From the NCBI RefSeq assembly GCF_012849375.1, contig NZ_CP051684.1, positions 5,394,001-5,458,000 on the forward strand: DNA of 64,000 bases, given 5' to 3'. Origin of the DNA: Duganella dendranthematis (GTDB lineage Bacteria; Pseudomonadota; Gammaproteobacteria; Burkholderiales; Burkholderiaceae_D). The notes beneath the pieces are model-generated. The model worked only from the letters and a program-made list of their open reading frames with translations. It had not been told where the DNA came from and searched no databases. The position numbers and the translations under genes were made by a program. Below, piece after piece: positions 43,246 to 52,093 of this stretch (position 1 is the first letter of the stretch; every line of letters begins with the position of its first letter).

Positions 43246-45222
43246 ATGAAGATTCAACGCACGCTGCTGGCCGGCGCGATCCTGTCTGCCTATTCCACGC
43301 TGGCTTTCGGCCAGGCCGCCGTTCCGCAGGTGATGGTTACCGCATCACCGTTCAGCAATGCCGCCAGTGACCAGATCCTGACCCCGGCCAAAGTGCTGGC
43401 CGGCGACGAACTGCGCGACAAGACCGGCAGCTCGCTGGGCGAAACGCTGTCGCAGGAACTGGGCGTGTCGGCGTCGGCGTTCGGCGCCGGCGCTTCACGT
43501 CCGATTATCCGCGGCCTGGAAGGTGCGCGCGTCAAGATGCTGGAAAACGGCATGGCCGTCTCCGACGTCTCCGGCCTGTCCAACGACCACGCGGTGGCGG
43601 CGGAAGGCGCGGTGGCGCAGCAGATCGAAATCCTGCGCGGCCCGGCGGCGCTGCTGTACGGCTCGGGCGCCATCGGTGGCCTGGTCAACGTCGTCAACGA
43701 ACGCATCCCGACTGCGCTGGAGCCCAAGCTCACCGGCCAGCTGGAAGCGCGCGGCAGCACGGTCGATAGCGGCCGCAATCTGTCCGGCACCATCGACGGT
43801 TCGGTCGACAAGATGGCATGGCATATCGACGGTAACTTCCGCAATGCCGACGACTACAAAATCCCGGGTAACCGCGTGCAGGGCGATCCTGATTCGGCGT
43901 CCGGCCATCTGCCGCATTCGGACACGCGTGCACGCACCGGGGGCATTGGCGGTTCGTGGGTGGATAGCTGGGGCTTTGTCGGCGTGTCGGCATCGCGCCT
44001 GTCGAATGTGTACGGCATCCCGAGCGACGAGGGCTCGAAGATCGACCAGAAGCAGACCCGCTACGACATCGATAGCCTGGTAAAAGCGCCGTTTGAAGGC
44101 TTCGAGACCTTCAAGTTCAAGGCCGGCTACACCGACTACAAACACGCCGAAATCGGCGAAGACGGTGCGCCGGAAGTGCTGTTCAAGAACCGTGCGACCG
44201 AAACCCGCGTGGAACTGACGCACAAACCGGTCGCTGGCTGGCATGGCACGTTTGGCCTGCAAACCGAGAACACCAACTTCTCGGCATTGAGCGCGGAAGG
44301 CGGCCCGGATACCGTGCCGGTCACGCATTCGACCTCCAACGCCGTCTTCGTGGTTGAGGAAACGGATTTCGGCCCGGTCAAGTTCAACGCCGGCGGCCGC
44401 GTGGAGCGCGTCAAGCGTGAGCCGGTGACGGGCGTGGAGCGCTCGTTCAACCTGCAATCGGCGTCGGTGGGCGGCCTGTGGCCGTTCGTGCCGGGTTACG
44501 CGATCGGCGCCACGCTGTCGTACGCACAGCGCGCGCCATCTACCGAGGAACTGTATTCCAGTGGCCCGCACGATGCCACCGTCACCTTCGATATCGGCGA
44601 CGCCGATTTCAAGAAGGAGACCTCGCGCAATATCGAACTGAATGTGCAGAAGACCACGGGCCTGGTGCGCTGGAAGGCCAACGTCTTCCGCAACAAGGTC
44701 AGTGACTTCATCTACGGCCACATCACTGGCAACCTGCTGGACGAAGACGGCAATCCAGGCGACGAACTGCGCGAGCGCATCTTCGAACAGGCCGACGCCA
44801 CCATCCAGGGCGCGGAAGCAGAACTGGAATACAACCCGACCGGCGCCGGCTGGTCCGGCCGCGTGTTCGCCGACACCTCGCGCGGCAAACTGAAACGCGG
44901 TGGCAGCCTGCCGCTGCAACCGGCGAATCGTATCGGCGTCAGCACCGCGTACAAGATGGGCGCCTGGCGCGCCGGCCTGTCGCTGGTGCATGCGCAATCG
45001 CAGGACCGTTTGGCATCGTTCGAAACCAGCGATACGCCAAGCTACAACCAGTTGAACGCCAATCTCTCGTACACGCAAAAAGTAGATGGCGCCGACCTGA
45101 CCTGGTTCCTTCTGGCGAAGAACCTGACCAACGACGAGATCCGCGTTTCGACCTCGGTGCTGAAGGATATCGCGCCGCTGCCAGGCCGTAATGTGGTGTT
45201 TGGCGTGCGCGCCAAGTTCTGA
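43246..45222 (+). CDS. TonB-dependent receptor, ZnuD-like (zinc uptake)
   Basis: The 658-residue outer-membrane receptor has a signal peptide (LLAGAILSAYSTLAFGQ), a plug (about 25-150) with the ZnuD-type wording RPIIRGLEGARVKMLENGMAVSDVSGLSNDHAVAAEG and ILRGPAALLYGSGAIGGLVNVVNERIP, and a barrel ending NVVFGVRAKF. The His in the SNDHAV segment and a His/Asp-rich loop (SASGHLPHSDTRART) fit metal binding. Together with the upstream Zur-like and COG0523 genes this points to zinc uptake. Shine-Dalgarno AGAGG precedes ATG 43246. I see no palindrome of the 42262 type in its own upstream region. Only four bases separate it from the convergent ABC genes. Confidence 0.9.
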   Translation: MKIQRTLLAGAILSAYSTLAFGQAAVPQVMVTASPFSNAASDQILTPAKVLAGDELRDKTGSSLGETLSQELGVSASAFGAGASRPIIRGLEGARVKMLENGMAVSDVSGLSNDHAVAAEGAVAQQIEILRGPAALLYGSGAIGGLVNVVNERIPTALEPKLTGQLEARGSTVDSGRNLSGTIDGSVDKMAWHIDGNFRNADDYKIPGNRVQGDPDSASGHLPHSDTRARTGGIGGSWVDSWGFVGVSASRLSNVYGIPSDEGSKIDQKQTRYDIDSLVKAPFEGFETFKFKAGYTDYKHAEIGEDGAPEVLFKNRATETRVELTHKPVAGWHGTFGLQTENTNFSALSAEGGPDTVPVTHSTSNAVFVVEETDFGPVKFNAGGRVERVKREPVTGVERSFNLQSASVGGLWPFVPGYAIGATLSYAQRAPSTEELYSSGPHDATVTFDIGDADFKKETSRNIELNVQKTTGLVRWKANVFRNKVSDFIYGHITGNLLDEDGNPGDELRERIFEQADATIQGAEAELEYNPTGAGWSGRVFADTSRGKLKRGGSLPLQPANRIGVSTAYKMGAWRAGLSLVHAQSQDRLASFETSDTPSYNQLNANLSYTQKVDGADLTWFLLAKNLTNDEIRVSTSVLKDIAPLPGRNVVFGVRAKF

Positions 45223-45226
45223 TGCG

Positions 45227-45934
45227 TCAGACGTGAAGGCTGTCGAGAATGGCGGCCTTCAGGTGGGCGGCATCGGCGTCGCCGCGCTTGCGCGGTGCGG
45301 GACCGGGATGGAACTCGGTCAGGCCGCCGTCCAGCAGGACCACGCGGTCGCTCAGGTAGAGCGCTTCGTCGATGTCGTGCGTGACCAGTAGCACGGTAAG
45401 TTTGTGCTGGTCGGCGACCTTCAACAGCAGGTCTTGCAGTTTCATGCGGGTGAAAGCGTCAACGGCGGAGAAGGGTTCGTCCAGCAGCAGCACGCGCGGC
45501 TGGGTGAACAGGCCGCGCGCGATGGCGGCGCGTTGGGCCTGGCCGCCAGACAGCTGTTTCGGCAGCGCTTCCGCATGGTCTTGCAGGCCGACTTCCGCCA
45601 GCAGGCGCGTGACCAGCCGTTGCGAGGACAGCGCATTGTTGCTGTCGAAGGCGACGTTTTGGGACACGGTCAGCCATGGGAACAGGCGTGGTTCCTGGAA
45701 GATGAAGCCGATGTCGCGGCTGACGCCGTGCAGCGCGTTGCCATCGAGTTTGATCTCGCCGTTGAAATCCCGATCGAGGCCGGAGGCGATCGATAGCAGG
45801 CTGCTTTTGCCGCAGCCACTGGCGCCGATCAGGCTGACCACTTCTCCTGCTTGTAGCTGCAGGCGGACGTCGCGCAGCACGGTGCGCGTGCTGTAGCGCT
45901 TTTCGGCGATGTGGATGTCGAGAGCGATGGTCAT
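45227..45934 (-). CDS. ABC transporter ATP-binding protein, SsuB/TauB type
   Basis: The 235-residue ATPase powers uptake of a sulfonate or related compound. Walker A is GASGCGKSSLL, Q-loop FIFQEPRLFPWLTV, signature LSGGQAQRAAIARG, Walker B VLLLDEPFSAVD, and the switch His is in VTHDIDEALYLSD. The ATG at 45934 overlaps the permease stop by four bases (ATGA); a longer upstream frame lies inside the permease gene and is not used. It is the last gene of a substrate-binding/permease/ATPase operon. Confidence 0.92.
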   Translation of the reverse strand: MTIALDIHIAEKRYSTRTVLRDVRLQLQAGEVVSLIGASGCGKSSLLSIASGLDRDFNGEIKLDGNALHGVSRDIGFIFQEPRLFPWLTVSQNVAFDSNNALSSQRLVTRLLAEVGLQDHAEALPKQLSGGQAQRAAIARGLFTQPRVLLLDEPFSAVDAFTRMKLQDLLLKVADQHKLTVLLVTHDIDEALYLSDRVVLLDGGLTEFHPGPAPRKRGDADAAHLKAAILDSLHV

Positions 45935-46911
45935 GCGTAGCTGTCGCGCCATGCAAGGCTGCGTTTTTCGATGGCGGCCATCAGGCTGTCGCTGATTTTG
46001 CCGAGGATGGCCAGCAGGAAGATGGCCGCGAGGACGATATCGGCGCGGCTGGTCTCGCGCCCGTCGGAGAGCAGGTAGCCGAGACCTTTGCTGGCGGCGA
46101 TCAGTTCTGCGGCGACCATGAACATCCACGCCAGACTGAGACCGTTGCGCAAGCCGGTGAGGATGGCCGGCAGGGCGGCGGGCAGTAGCACGCGCCGCGT
46201 TAGCGCGACGTTGGACAATCGGTACAGACGCGCGACTTCAATCAGTTTGCGGTCTACGCCGCGGATGCCGGAGGCCACGCCCATGTTGACGGGGAAGAAG
46301 GCGCCGATGGCGATCAGGACGATTTTCGGTGCTTCGTCGATGCCGAGCCAGAGCAGCAGCAATGGCACCCAGGCCAGCGACGGAATCGCGCGCAGGGCCT
46401 GGAAGCTTGGGTCGAGGAGCGCTTCGGCGTGGCGGCTCAGGCCTACGGCGGCGCCCAGCAGCACTGCCAGCACGGCGCCTGCCGTGAAGCCGGCGATCAC
46501 GCGCAGCGTGCTGGCGACGATGTGTCCTGCCAAACCTTGCGCGCCAAGGTCACGCAATGTATCCAGAATCCGCGATGGCGCAGGCAGCATATTGGCCGGA
46601 ATCAGTCCGCCACGCACCGCCAGCTCGACCGCCACCAGCACGGACACCGGCAGAAGCAAACCAAGCACAACCCGCCGCCAACGCCCACCGGCCGCACCAC
46701 GCGCACCACGCGCACCATGCGCACCGACGCCGACGCCGACGCCGACGCCGGAGGTTGCGTCGGGTGACGCAACGGCAACGGCGCCTGCATCGGCTGCCGC
46801 CGCGAATCCTGCCGCCGCCGAGCCGCGGTCGCGCGCAGGCGTGGCGTCGCGTGTTGCGTCCTGGTGCGCGGTGGCGGCGTCTGTGGGCGATGCGGCCAGT
46901 TGGGCGCTCAT
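45931..46911 (-). CDS. ABC transporter permease, SsuC type, with repetitive N-terminal extension
   Basis: The 326-residue protein has a normal BPD_transp_1 permease core from about residue 78 (VVLGLLLPVSVLVAVELAVR, six helices) with the EAA loop region (GVDRKLIEVARLYRLSNVALTRRVLLPAALPAI). Before it lies an extra 75-residue Ala-rich, low-complexity cytosolic segment including GVGVGVGVGAHGARGARGAAGG, encoded by short tandem DNA repeats. SsuC proteins are usually about 260 residues. The start has a good AGGAG site. It is 11 bases after the binding-protein gene and coupled to the ATPase gene. Confidence 0.9.
   Translation of the reverse strand: MSAQLAASPTDAATAHQDATRDATPARDRGSAAAGFAAAADAGAVAVASPDATSGVGVGVGVGAHGARGARGAAGGRWRRVVLGLLLPVSVLVAVELAVRGGLIPANMLPAPSRILDTLRDLGAQGLAGHIVASTLRVIAGFTAGAVLAVLLGAAVGLSRHAEALLDPSFQALRAIPSLAWVPLLLLWLGIDEAPKIVLIAIGAFFPVNMGVASGIRGVDRKLIEVARLYRLSNVALTRRVLLPAALPAILTGLRNGLSLAWMFMVAAELIAASKGLGYLLSDGRETSRADIVLAAIFLLAILGKISDSLMAAIEKRSLAWRDSYA
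46694..46750. repeat. Short tandem repeats inside the permease gene
   Basis: Three 9-base units GCACCACGC (46694-46720, the third GCACCATGC) are followed by four and a half 6-base units CCGACG (46724-46750). Read on the minus strand they encode the Gly-Val and Gly-Ala-Arg repeats of the permease extension. Both unit lengths keep the frame, so copy-number change would alter length but not switch the gene off. Confidence 0.85.
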
Positions 46912-46922
46912 ACTGACTGCTC

Positions 46923-47909
46923 CTATGCTTTCGTGATGTAAGGCTGTGCGAAGCGGGTATCGACCAGTTCCGCGATGGCGCGGTTCAAGTCCGTATCGCT
47001 CTTGACCAGCGCCTCGGCCTTGAGGATCGGCGCGGCCACCTGCAAGGCCTTCACATGCTCGCTGCCCGGCTGCGGATTGCTGAAATCACTACGCAGCTTC
47101 ACCTGCAACAGCGCCACCGGCAACGTCACCTTGGCCTCTTCAGACAAAATCTTGGCCGCCTCGCTCGGATTGGCGATGACCCAGGCGCGTGCGCGTTCAT
47201 ACGCCTTGATCACGCGCGCAACTTCCGCCGGCCGCGTCGCCAGGAACTCCTCGCGCACATTCAAAAAACCGTAGGTATTAAACGCCACATTCCGGTAAAT
47301 CAGCTTGGAGCCGGCTTCCAGTTCGCTGGCCGCCATGTGCGGATCAAGTCCCGCCCACGCATCCACCTTACCTTGCTCCAGCGCCGCACGGCCATCCGCA
47401 TGCTGCAAGCTCACATGCTCGATATCGCTGCGTTTCAAGCCTGCAGTCTGCAAAGACCGCAGCAGGAACAGATACGGGTCGGTACCCTTGGTGGCCGCAA
47501 CCTTCTTGCCCTTCAAATCCGCCACCGAACGAATCGGCGAATCCTTGCGCACCACCAGCGCCGTCCACTCCGGACGGGAGAAAATGTACGGCGTCTTGAT
47601 CGGATTGCCATTCGCCTTGGCCAGCAACGCCGCCAGGCCCGCAGACGAGCCGATATCGATGCTGTTCGCGTTCAGATACTCCAGCGCGCGATTGCTGCCC
47701 GCGCTCAGCACCCAGCGCACCTGCACGCCGTCCGCCTTGAATTCTTCCTCCAGCCAGCCAAAGCGCCGCAGCACCAGACTGACAGGGGAGTAGTAGGCGT
47801 AGTCCAGCCGCAGCTCCTTCAGCGGAGCGGCAACCACCAGCGATACAGGAGACAAACCAGACAAGGCGGCACTGCCGGCCGCCAGCTTCAACAGGGTTCT
47901 GCGCTTCAT
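46923..47909 (-). CDS. Aliphatic sulfonate ABC transporter substrate-binding protein (SsuA-like)
   Basis: The 328-residue periplasmic protein has a twin-Arg-containing signal (MKRRTLLKLAAGSAALSGLSPVSLVVAA) and a type II binding fold: LRLDYAYYSPVSLVLRRFGWLEEEF, VRWVLSAGSNRALEYLNANSIDIGSSAG, GKKVAATKGTDPYLFLLRSL, KVDAWAGLDPHMA. This is the SsuA/TauA/NrtA group; no alkanesulfonate monooxygenase genes (ssuD, ssuE) are nearby, so the ligand may be a different sulfonate or sulfate ester. First gene of an A-C-B operon. A small inverted repeat GGATGT/ACATCC (47930-47951) lies upstream and may be an operator. Confidence 0.9.
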   Translation of the reverse strand: MKRRTLLKLAAGSAALSGLSPVSLVVAAPLKELRLDYAYYSPVSLVLRRFGWLEEEFKADGVQVRWVLSAGSNRALEYLNANSIDIGSSAGLAALLAKANGNPIKTPYIFSRPEWTALVVRKDSPIRSVADLKGKKVAATKGTDPYLFLLRSLQTAGLKRSDIEHVSLQHADGRAALEQGKVDAWAGLDPHMAASELEAGSKLIYRNVAFNTYGFLNVREEFLATRPAEVARVIKAYERARAWVIANPSEAAKILSEEAKVTLPVALLQVKLRSDFSNPQPGSEHVKALQVAAPILKAEALVKSDTDLNRAIAELVDTRFAQPYITKA

Positions 47910-48003
47910 GTTTTCCCAAGGTTAGGCGAGGATGTGTAAAGTATTACATCCACACCTAAGCAGGTACACGAAGAAATCCGGCTTTACATAGTTGAAAAGC
48001 GCA

Positions 48004-49185
48004 TCAAGCCAAAGCTTCCGCCGGACCAAAGAACTCGTAATGCGTCTGCGACGCCGGCACGCCCAGTTCCGCCAGATGCGACTTGATCGCTTTCATGAAC
48101 GGCGTCGGGCCGAGGAAGTAGGCATCCACATCGCGCGTCTCCGGCAGCCACGCGGCCAGCTGCTGCGGATTGATATAGCCGGTGGCATGCGGCTGCACCG
48201 CACCGGCATCGGCCAACTCGTAGCAGTAAAAGCGCTGCAACTGCGGATGCTGGGCGGCCAGCGCGTCGATATGATCGCGGAAGGCGTGCACGCCGGCGTG
48301 CCGCGCCGCGTGAATGAAGTGCACCGGGCGATCGGTGGTCAGCGCCGCCGTCAGCATCGCCAGCGTTGGCGTGATGCCGACACCACCGCTAATCAGCACC
48401 AGCGGCTTGTCGCTGTCGGCCATCACAAAGTCGCCCGACGGCGGGAACAGGTCGATGCTGTCGCCAACCTGCACGCCATCATGCAGGAAGTTGGATACCA
48501 CGCCACCCGGCTCGCGCTTCACGCTGATGCGATAGCTCTCGCCATTGGCAGTCGCGGACAGCGAATACTGGCGACGCTGCTCCGCGCCATTCACCGTCAC
48601 CAGCACGCCGATGTACTGGCCAGGCTTGTGCGCCACCACCTTGCCGCCATCCGCAGGCGTCAACACGAAGGAGGTAATCTCATCGCTTTCCACCGTCTTG
48701 GCAGTCACCTTGAAGGCGCGCGCACCGCGCCAACCGCCTTCGGCCTGCTCGTTTTCCCTGTAGACGTTTTCCTCGGCGCCGATCAGGATATCCGCCAACT
48801 GGCCGTAGGCCGCGCCCCAGGCTTCAATCACCGCATCCGTCGCCACCTGGTCACCCAGCACTTCGCGGATCGCCTTCAGCAGCGCGGCGCCGACGATGGG
48901 ATAGTGCTCCGGCTGGATTTGCAGCGACACGTGCTTGTTCACGATGGTACCGACCAGCGGCCCGAGTTTTTCCAGCTTCTCGATATTCTTCGCATACATC
49001 AGCACCGCATTGGCCAGCGCGCGCTGCTGGTTGCCGTCTTGCTGGTTGGCCTGATTGAACATGGGCTTAACGTGCGGGTAGTCGCGGAACAGCGATTGAT
49101 AGAAGTGACGGGTCAGGGCTTCGCCGCCTTCTTCCAGAATAGGAACGGTGGCGGTGATGATGGCTTTATGTTCGGTGCTCAGCAT
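48004..49185 (-). CDS. hmp: Flavohemoglobin nitric oxide dioxygenase
   Basis: The 393-residue cytosolic enzyme turns NO plus O2 into nitrate using NAD(P)H. A globin domain (1-140) carries the proximal His in SLQIQPEHYPIVG. A ferredoxin-reductase FAD domain follows (about 150-260: PGQYIGVLVTVNGAEQRRQYSLSATANG; RXYS-type motif), then an NAD domain (LVLISGGVGITPTLAMLTAAL; CYELADAG; YFLGPTPFMKAIKSHLAELGV). Length and order are those of Hmp. A palindrome resembling an NsrR site covers the likely -10, so induction by nitric oxide is expected. Confidence 0.96.
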   Translation of the reverse strand: MLSTEHKAIITATVPILEEGGEALTRHFYQSLFRDYPHVKPMFNQANQQDGNQQRALANAVLMYAKNIEKLEKLGPLVGTIVNKHVSLQIQPEHYPIVGAALLKAIREVLGDQVATDAVIEAWGAAYGQLADILIGAEENVYRENEQAEGGWRGARAFKVTAKTVESDEITSFVLTPADGGKVVAHKPGQYIGVLVTVNGAEQRRQYSLSATANGESYRISVKREPGGVVSNFLHDGVQVGDSIDLFPPSGDFVMADSDKPLVLISGGVGITPTLAMLTAALTTDRPVHFIHAARHAGVHAFRDHIDALAAQHPQLQRFYCYELADAGAVQPHATGYINPQQLAAWLPETRDVDAYFLGPTPFMKAIKSHLAELGVPASQTHYEFFGPAEALA

Positions 49186-49216
49186 GATGATCTCTGTCTT
49201 AATGAAGTTTTGACGT

Positions 49217-49241
49217 AAACAAGTATATCATATGAATGTTT
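49217..49241 (-). promoter_or_regulatory. NsrR-like operator upstream of hmp
   Basis: AAACAAGTATAT, one base, then ATATGAATGTTT form a 12-1-12 inverted repeat with nine of twelve pairs matched, the geometry of NsrR sites. It overlaps a minus-strand TATACT (49222-49227), a likely -10 of hmp. Confidence 0.6.
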
Positions 49242-49288
49242 AAATGCGCACGAGGAACCACCGAAAAATCCGGTGGCGCCTGCGAGGG

Positions 49289-51565
49289 TTAGAGATCGAA
49301 CTTCAGCTCAGCGACGTAAGTACGTTGCGGATAAGGGTGGAAGTTCCAGTACTGGTAGTTATTCAGGTTGTCGATCCCGAGCGCCATACACCACTGCGCG
49401 TTAAAGCGATAGCGCACACGCGCATCGGCGGTGAAGTATTTGCTGGAGCCCTGATAGGCGAAGCCGTTGACATCCGAATTATCCAGCGTTGAATACTGCT
49501 TGCCGCTGTAACGCCCAGCCAGCGTCATCGACAGCTGATCGTTGACGGCGTAAGAGGCCACGCCGGTCGCGCGCCACTCGGGAATGCGCGGTTGCCATTT
49601 ACCGATGCTGCTCGGCGCCTTGTCGTTGCGGATGATCTTCGAATCGGTCCACGTCAGGCTGGAACTCACATCGAGGCCGCGCAGCAGCACGTCATTGGCG
49701 CCGTACGACACCTCCAGTCCCTTGGTGCGGATCAGATCCACGTTCTGGATATTCGTGACCATCGGCGTGACCAGCACATTGGTCTGCGAGTACAGCGCAT
49801 CGGCGGTGCGTTCGCCGAATGCGGTCAGGCGCAGATAACCGTTGGTCAGCTTGCGCTCACCACTCAGCTCCGTGGTCCACGACTTCTCGGGCTTGAGATT
49901 CGGATCGTTGTTGGTCAACTGGCCGGCGGCATTGACGCCGCCTTGATACAGCTCGGACACCGTCGGCATGCGCACCGCGCGGCCCAGCGACGCCTTCAAG
50001 ACCCAGTCCTCGCTGGCCTGATATGCCAACGCGGCTTTCGGCGAGACATAATTTTCGGTGCGCTCCGCGTACGATGCCGCCTTGGTGGCATTTGCGATCA
50101 CGCCATCATGTGCATGCCAGCGCTCGAAGCGGGCACCCAGCACCGTCTTCCACTGCGGCGCGAACTTCCACGTATTCTGCGCATACAGGCTGTTGATTTC
50201 CGACTTGCCGCCGAAGCGCGAAGTAGGATTGCCGCTGGCTGCGCCGTCGATCCATTCCGTGGTAGGCGTTTCGGTGCTGCTTAACTTGTAGGCCTCACGC
50301 TGATAGCCGAATTCCGCCACATGTTCGGCGTTGGGACGCCATACGCCTTTGGCTGCAAAGGTATTCCAGCCGGTGCCGCCCTGATTCACCAGCCGACCCG
50401 CGCCGCCGGACAGCGCGGCCGGCATGGCGACCGTGGTGGCCGCGCGCAATTGATCCTTATTGTAGTCATACAGGCTGGCGGCGACTTCCCAGTCGAAAAC
50501 GCCCTTGGTATTGGTCTTTACCGTCAGACCATGCATGAAGTGCTGCAGGTCTTCGTTGGACAGATTGAAATCGGTCGGCGCCAGTGTGTAGGCGTGACCG
50601 TTCACATTGACCGTGCCGGTGTAGACCGGCTGGCCGGCCGCATCGCGCAGATACGTGCTCGGACGGCCTTCGGAATCATTGCGCCACAAGCCGAAGGTGT
50701 AGGTGGCGCGCATGGTCGGCGAAAAATCGTAAGCCAGCTTGGCCTTCAACTGATCCTGCACCGTGTGGTATTGCGTGGCAGTGCCGAGCAAATACCAGGG
50801 ATTGTTGGTGCGATCCAGTCCCGCCACGGCACCGGTGACCGGCGTGCCGGCGCTGCTGAGCGGTGTGTTGGCCGAGCGGGTAGGGAAGGTCAGCGGCTGG
50901 CCTTCGCTGTCGGTGCGGCTCAACGCCAGCCACCACGACCACGCGCCTTGACGGTCGCCCAGCTCAAAGCTGCCTTGCTTGCCGTCGTAGCTATCGTTGG
51001 TGCCGTAGAGTTTAAACGGCTGATGTGTCAGCGTCAGCTTGGCGTGCGCTTCAAACCTGGTTGGCATGCGTGTGACGTAATCGACCACCGCACCGACCGA
51101 ATTGCCACCATACGCGGCGGAGAAAGGGCCATACAGCACATCGACCCGTTCGATTTCCTCCGGGCTGACCATGCCCCAGCGTGGCGCGAAGGTGGCGCCG
51201 TTGCCGAGGTAATTGGACAGCAGGATGCCGTCCGCGTACACCATCGAGCGCGCGCTGTTGCCGGTGCCGGAGGCGCGCGTCGACAGCACCGCATGGTTGT
51301 AATCGCCAATGTAGCGCTTGCGCACCAGAAGGCTGGGCAGGTATTTGAGCGCGTCCTCGGCATCGGTGGCGTTGATATCGCGTTCGATTTCTTCTTTGGT
51401 GATTCCCTCGATGGTGGTCGGGATCTGCGTCGGCAGCGAAGTGGGGCGGTTGCCGGTAACGGTGACCGTGCCCAGTTGATGCAGCGGGACGTCTTCGTCC
51501 GCGTGGACGTGCGTGGCAAAGGCGGCAAGCAGCGCCAGCGCCAATGGAGACAGATTGGTATGCAT
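49289..51565 (-). CDS. TonB-dependent receptor paired with a DUF2946 protein (possibly copper)
   Basis: The 758-residue outer-membrane receptor has a signal peptide (ALALLAAFATHVHA), a plug (about 25-160: LGTVTVTGNRPTSLPTQIPTTIEGITKEEIERDINATDAEDALKYLPSLLV; IERVDVLYGPFSAAYGGNSVGAVVDYVTRMP) and a barrel ending RTYVAELKFDL. It follows a DUF2946 gene by 76 bases in the same direction. DUF2946 proteins often sit beside copper-linked receptors, so a copper or other metal-chelate ligand is a guess. No Fur box lies between the two genes. Confidence 0.88.
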   Translation of the reverse strand: MHTNLSPLALALLAAFATHVHADEDVPLHQLGTVTVTGNRPTSLPTQIPTTIEGITKEEIERDINATDAEDALKYLPSLLVRKRYIGDYNHAVLSTRASGTGNSARSMVYADGILLSNYLGNGATFAPRWGMVSPEEIERVDVLYGPFSAAYGGNSVGAVVDYVTRMPTRFEAHAKLTLTHQPFKLYGTNDSYDGKQGSFELGDRQGAWSWWLALSRTDSEGQPLTFPTRSANTPLSSAGTPVTGAVAGLDRTNNPWYLLGTATQYHTVQDQLKAKLAYDFSPTMRATYTFGLWRNDSEGRPSTYLRDAAGQPVYTGTVNVNGHAYTLAPTDFNLSNEDLQHFMHGLTVKTNTKGVFDWEVAASLYDYNKDQLRAATTVAMPAALSGGAGRLVNQGGTGWNTFAAKGVWRPNAEHVAEFGYQREAYKLSSTETPTTEWIDGAASGNPTSRFGGKSEINSLYAQNTWKFAPQWKTVLGARFERWHAHDGVIANATKAASYAERTENYVSPKAALAYQASEDWVLKASLGRAVRMPTVSELYQGGVNAAGQLTNNDPNLKPEKSWTTELSGERKLTNGYLRLTAFGERTADALYSQTNVLVTPMVTNIQNVDLIRTKGLEVSYGANDVLLRGLDVSSSLTWTDSKIIRNDKAPSSIGKWQPRIPEWRATGVASYAVNDQLSMTLAGRYSGKQYSTLDNSDVNGFAYQGSSKYFTADARVRYRFNAQWCMALGIDNLNNYQYWNFHPYPQRTYVAELKFDL

Positions 51566-51641
51566 GGTATTCCTGATGATGCGGACAGATGGCCGCCATC
51601 CTTGTCAACACACTAAGGACAGCGGAAACATAGGCTAACGA

Positions 51642-52001
51642 TCAGGAAATGGCGGGCGGCCCGCGCGGACTGGCGGCGCGCCACGTTTGCAGCGGCTGCG
51701 GCGCGGTATAGAACAGCGGCGGATATACATCATGGCCGCCGATGATGGCGAACCCATTGACGGGCGACGGCGGCGGCGCCGGTGTCGACGCCTGCATGGC
51801 ACAGTAAGCGCAGTGCTCCATGCCATGCATGATATTGGTCGGCGCCTTCTTGGCGCCACTGTCCACCGTACACATTTCCGCCAGCGCCGCCGTAGTGGTC
51901 GAGGCCAGCGCATGCGACACCGTCGGCGCAAGCGCGGCAAACAGGACGGCCAGCATGGCGATCCAGATATGCAGCACTTGGCGTTTGGCGGAATAGAGCA
52001 T
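51642..52001 (-). CDS. DUF2946 family protein
   Basis: The 119-residue protein has a short cytosolic start, a membrane/signal helix (HIWIAMLAVLFAALAPTVSHALA) and a loop with MHGMEHCAYCAMQAS (His, Met and CxxC-type ligands), then a second hydrophobic patch and a Pro-rich end. This is the DUF2946 pattern and suggests copper or other soft-metal binding in the periplasm. The ATG at 52001 is chosen because the hydrophobic helix follows directly. It is first in an operon with the receptor and shares its 92-base upstream region, which contains a Fur box, with the divergent FecA-like gene. Confidence 0.8.
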   Translation of the reverse strand: MLYSAKRQVLHIWIAMLAVLFAALAPTVSHALASTTTAALAEMCTVDSGAKKAPTNIMHGMEHCAYCAMQASTPAPPPSPVNGFAIIGGHDVYPPLFYTAPQPLQTWRAASPRGPPAIS

Positions 52002-52042
52002 TGGACAATTATAAACGAAGCAGCGAAATGCTAGTAATCGAT

Positions 52043-52061
52043 AATGAGAACTGTTATCATT
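52043..52061. promoter_or_regulatory. Fur box between DUF2946 and FecA-like genes
   Basis: AATGAGAACTGTTATCATT is a 19-base palindrome; its core TGAGAACTGTTATCA (52045-52059) fits the 7-1-7 Fur consensus at 11 of 14 positions. It lies 33 bases before the FecA-like start and 41 bases before the divergent DUF2946 start, so it may control both. Confidence 0.75.
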
Positions 52062-52093
52062 CAGGCTGTTTTTCAATAACAACTATTCTTCAC

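Noticed and set aside
43495..45078. Open frame of 527 codons opposite the ZnuD-like receptor
   Set aside because: Antisense shadow; the receptor plug motifs are clear on the plus strand.
46694..46750. Tandem repeats considered as a CRISPR array or phase-variation switch
   Set aside because: Units are 6 and 9 bases, without spacers and multiples of three, so neither a CRISPR array nor an on/off switch fits.
47930..47951. GGATGT/ACATCC inverted repeat upstream of the sulfonate-binding protein gene as a CysB/Cbl site
   Set aside because: Only a 6-bp match with a 10-base spacer; those regulators bind poorly conserved sites, so I mention it only as a possible operator.
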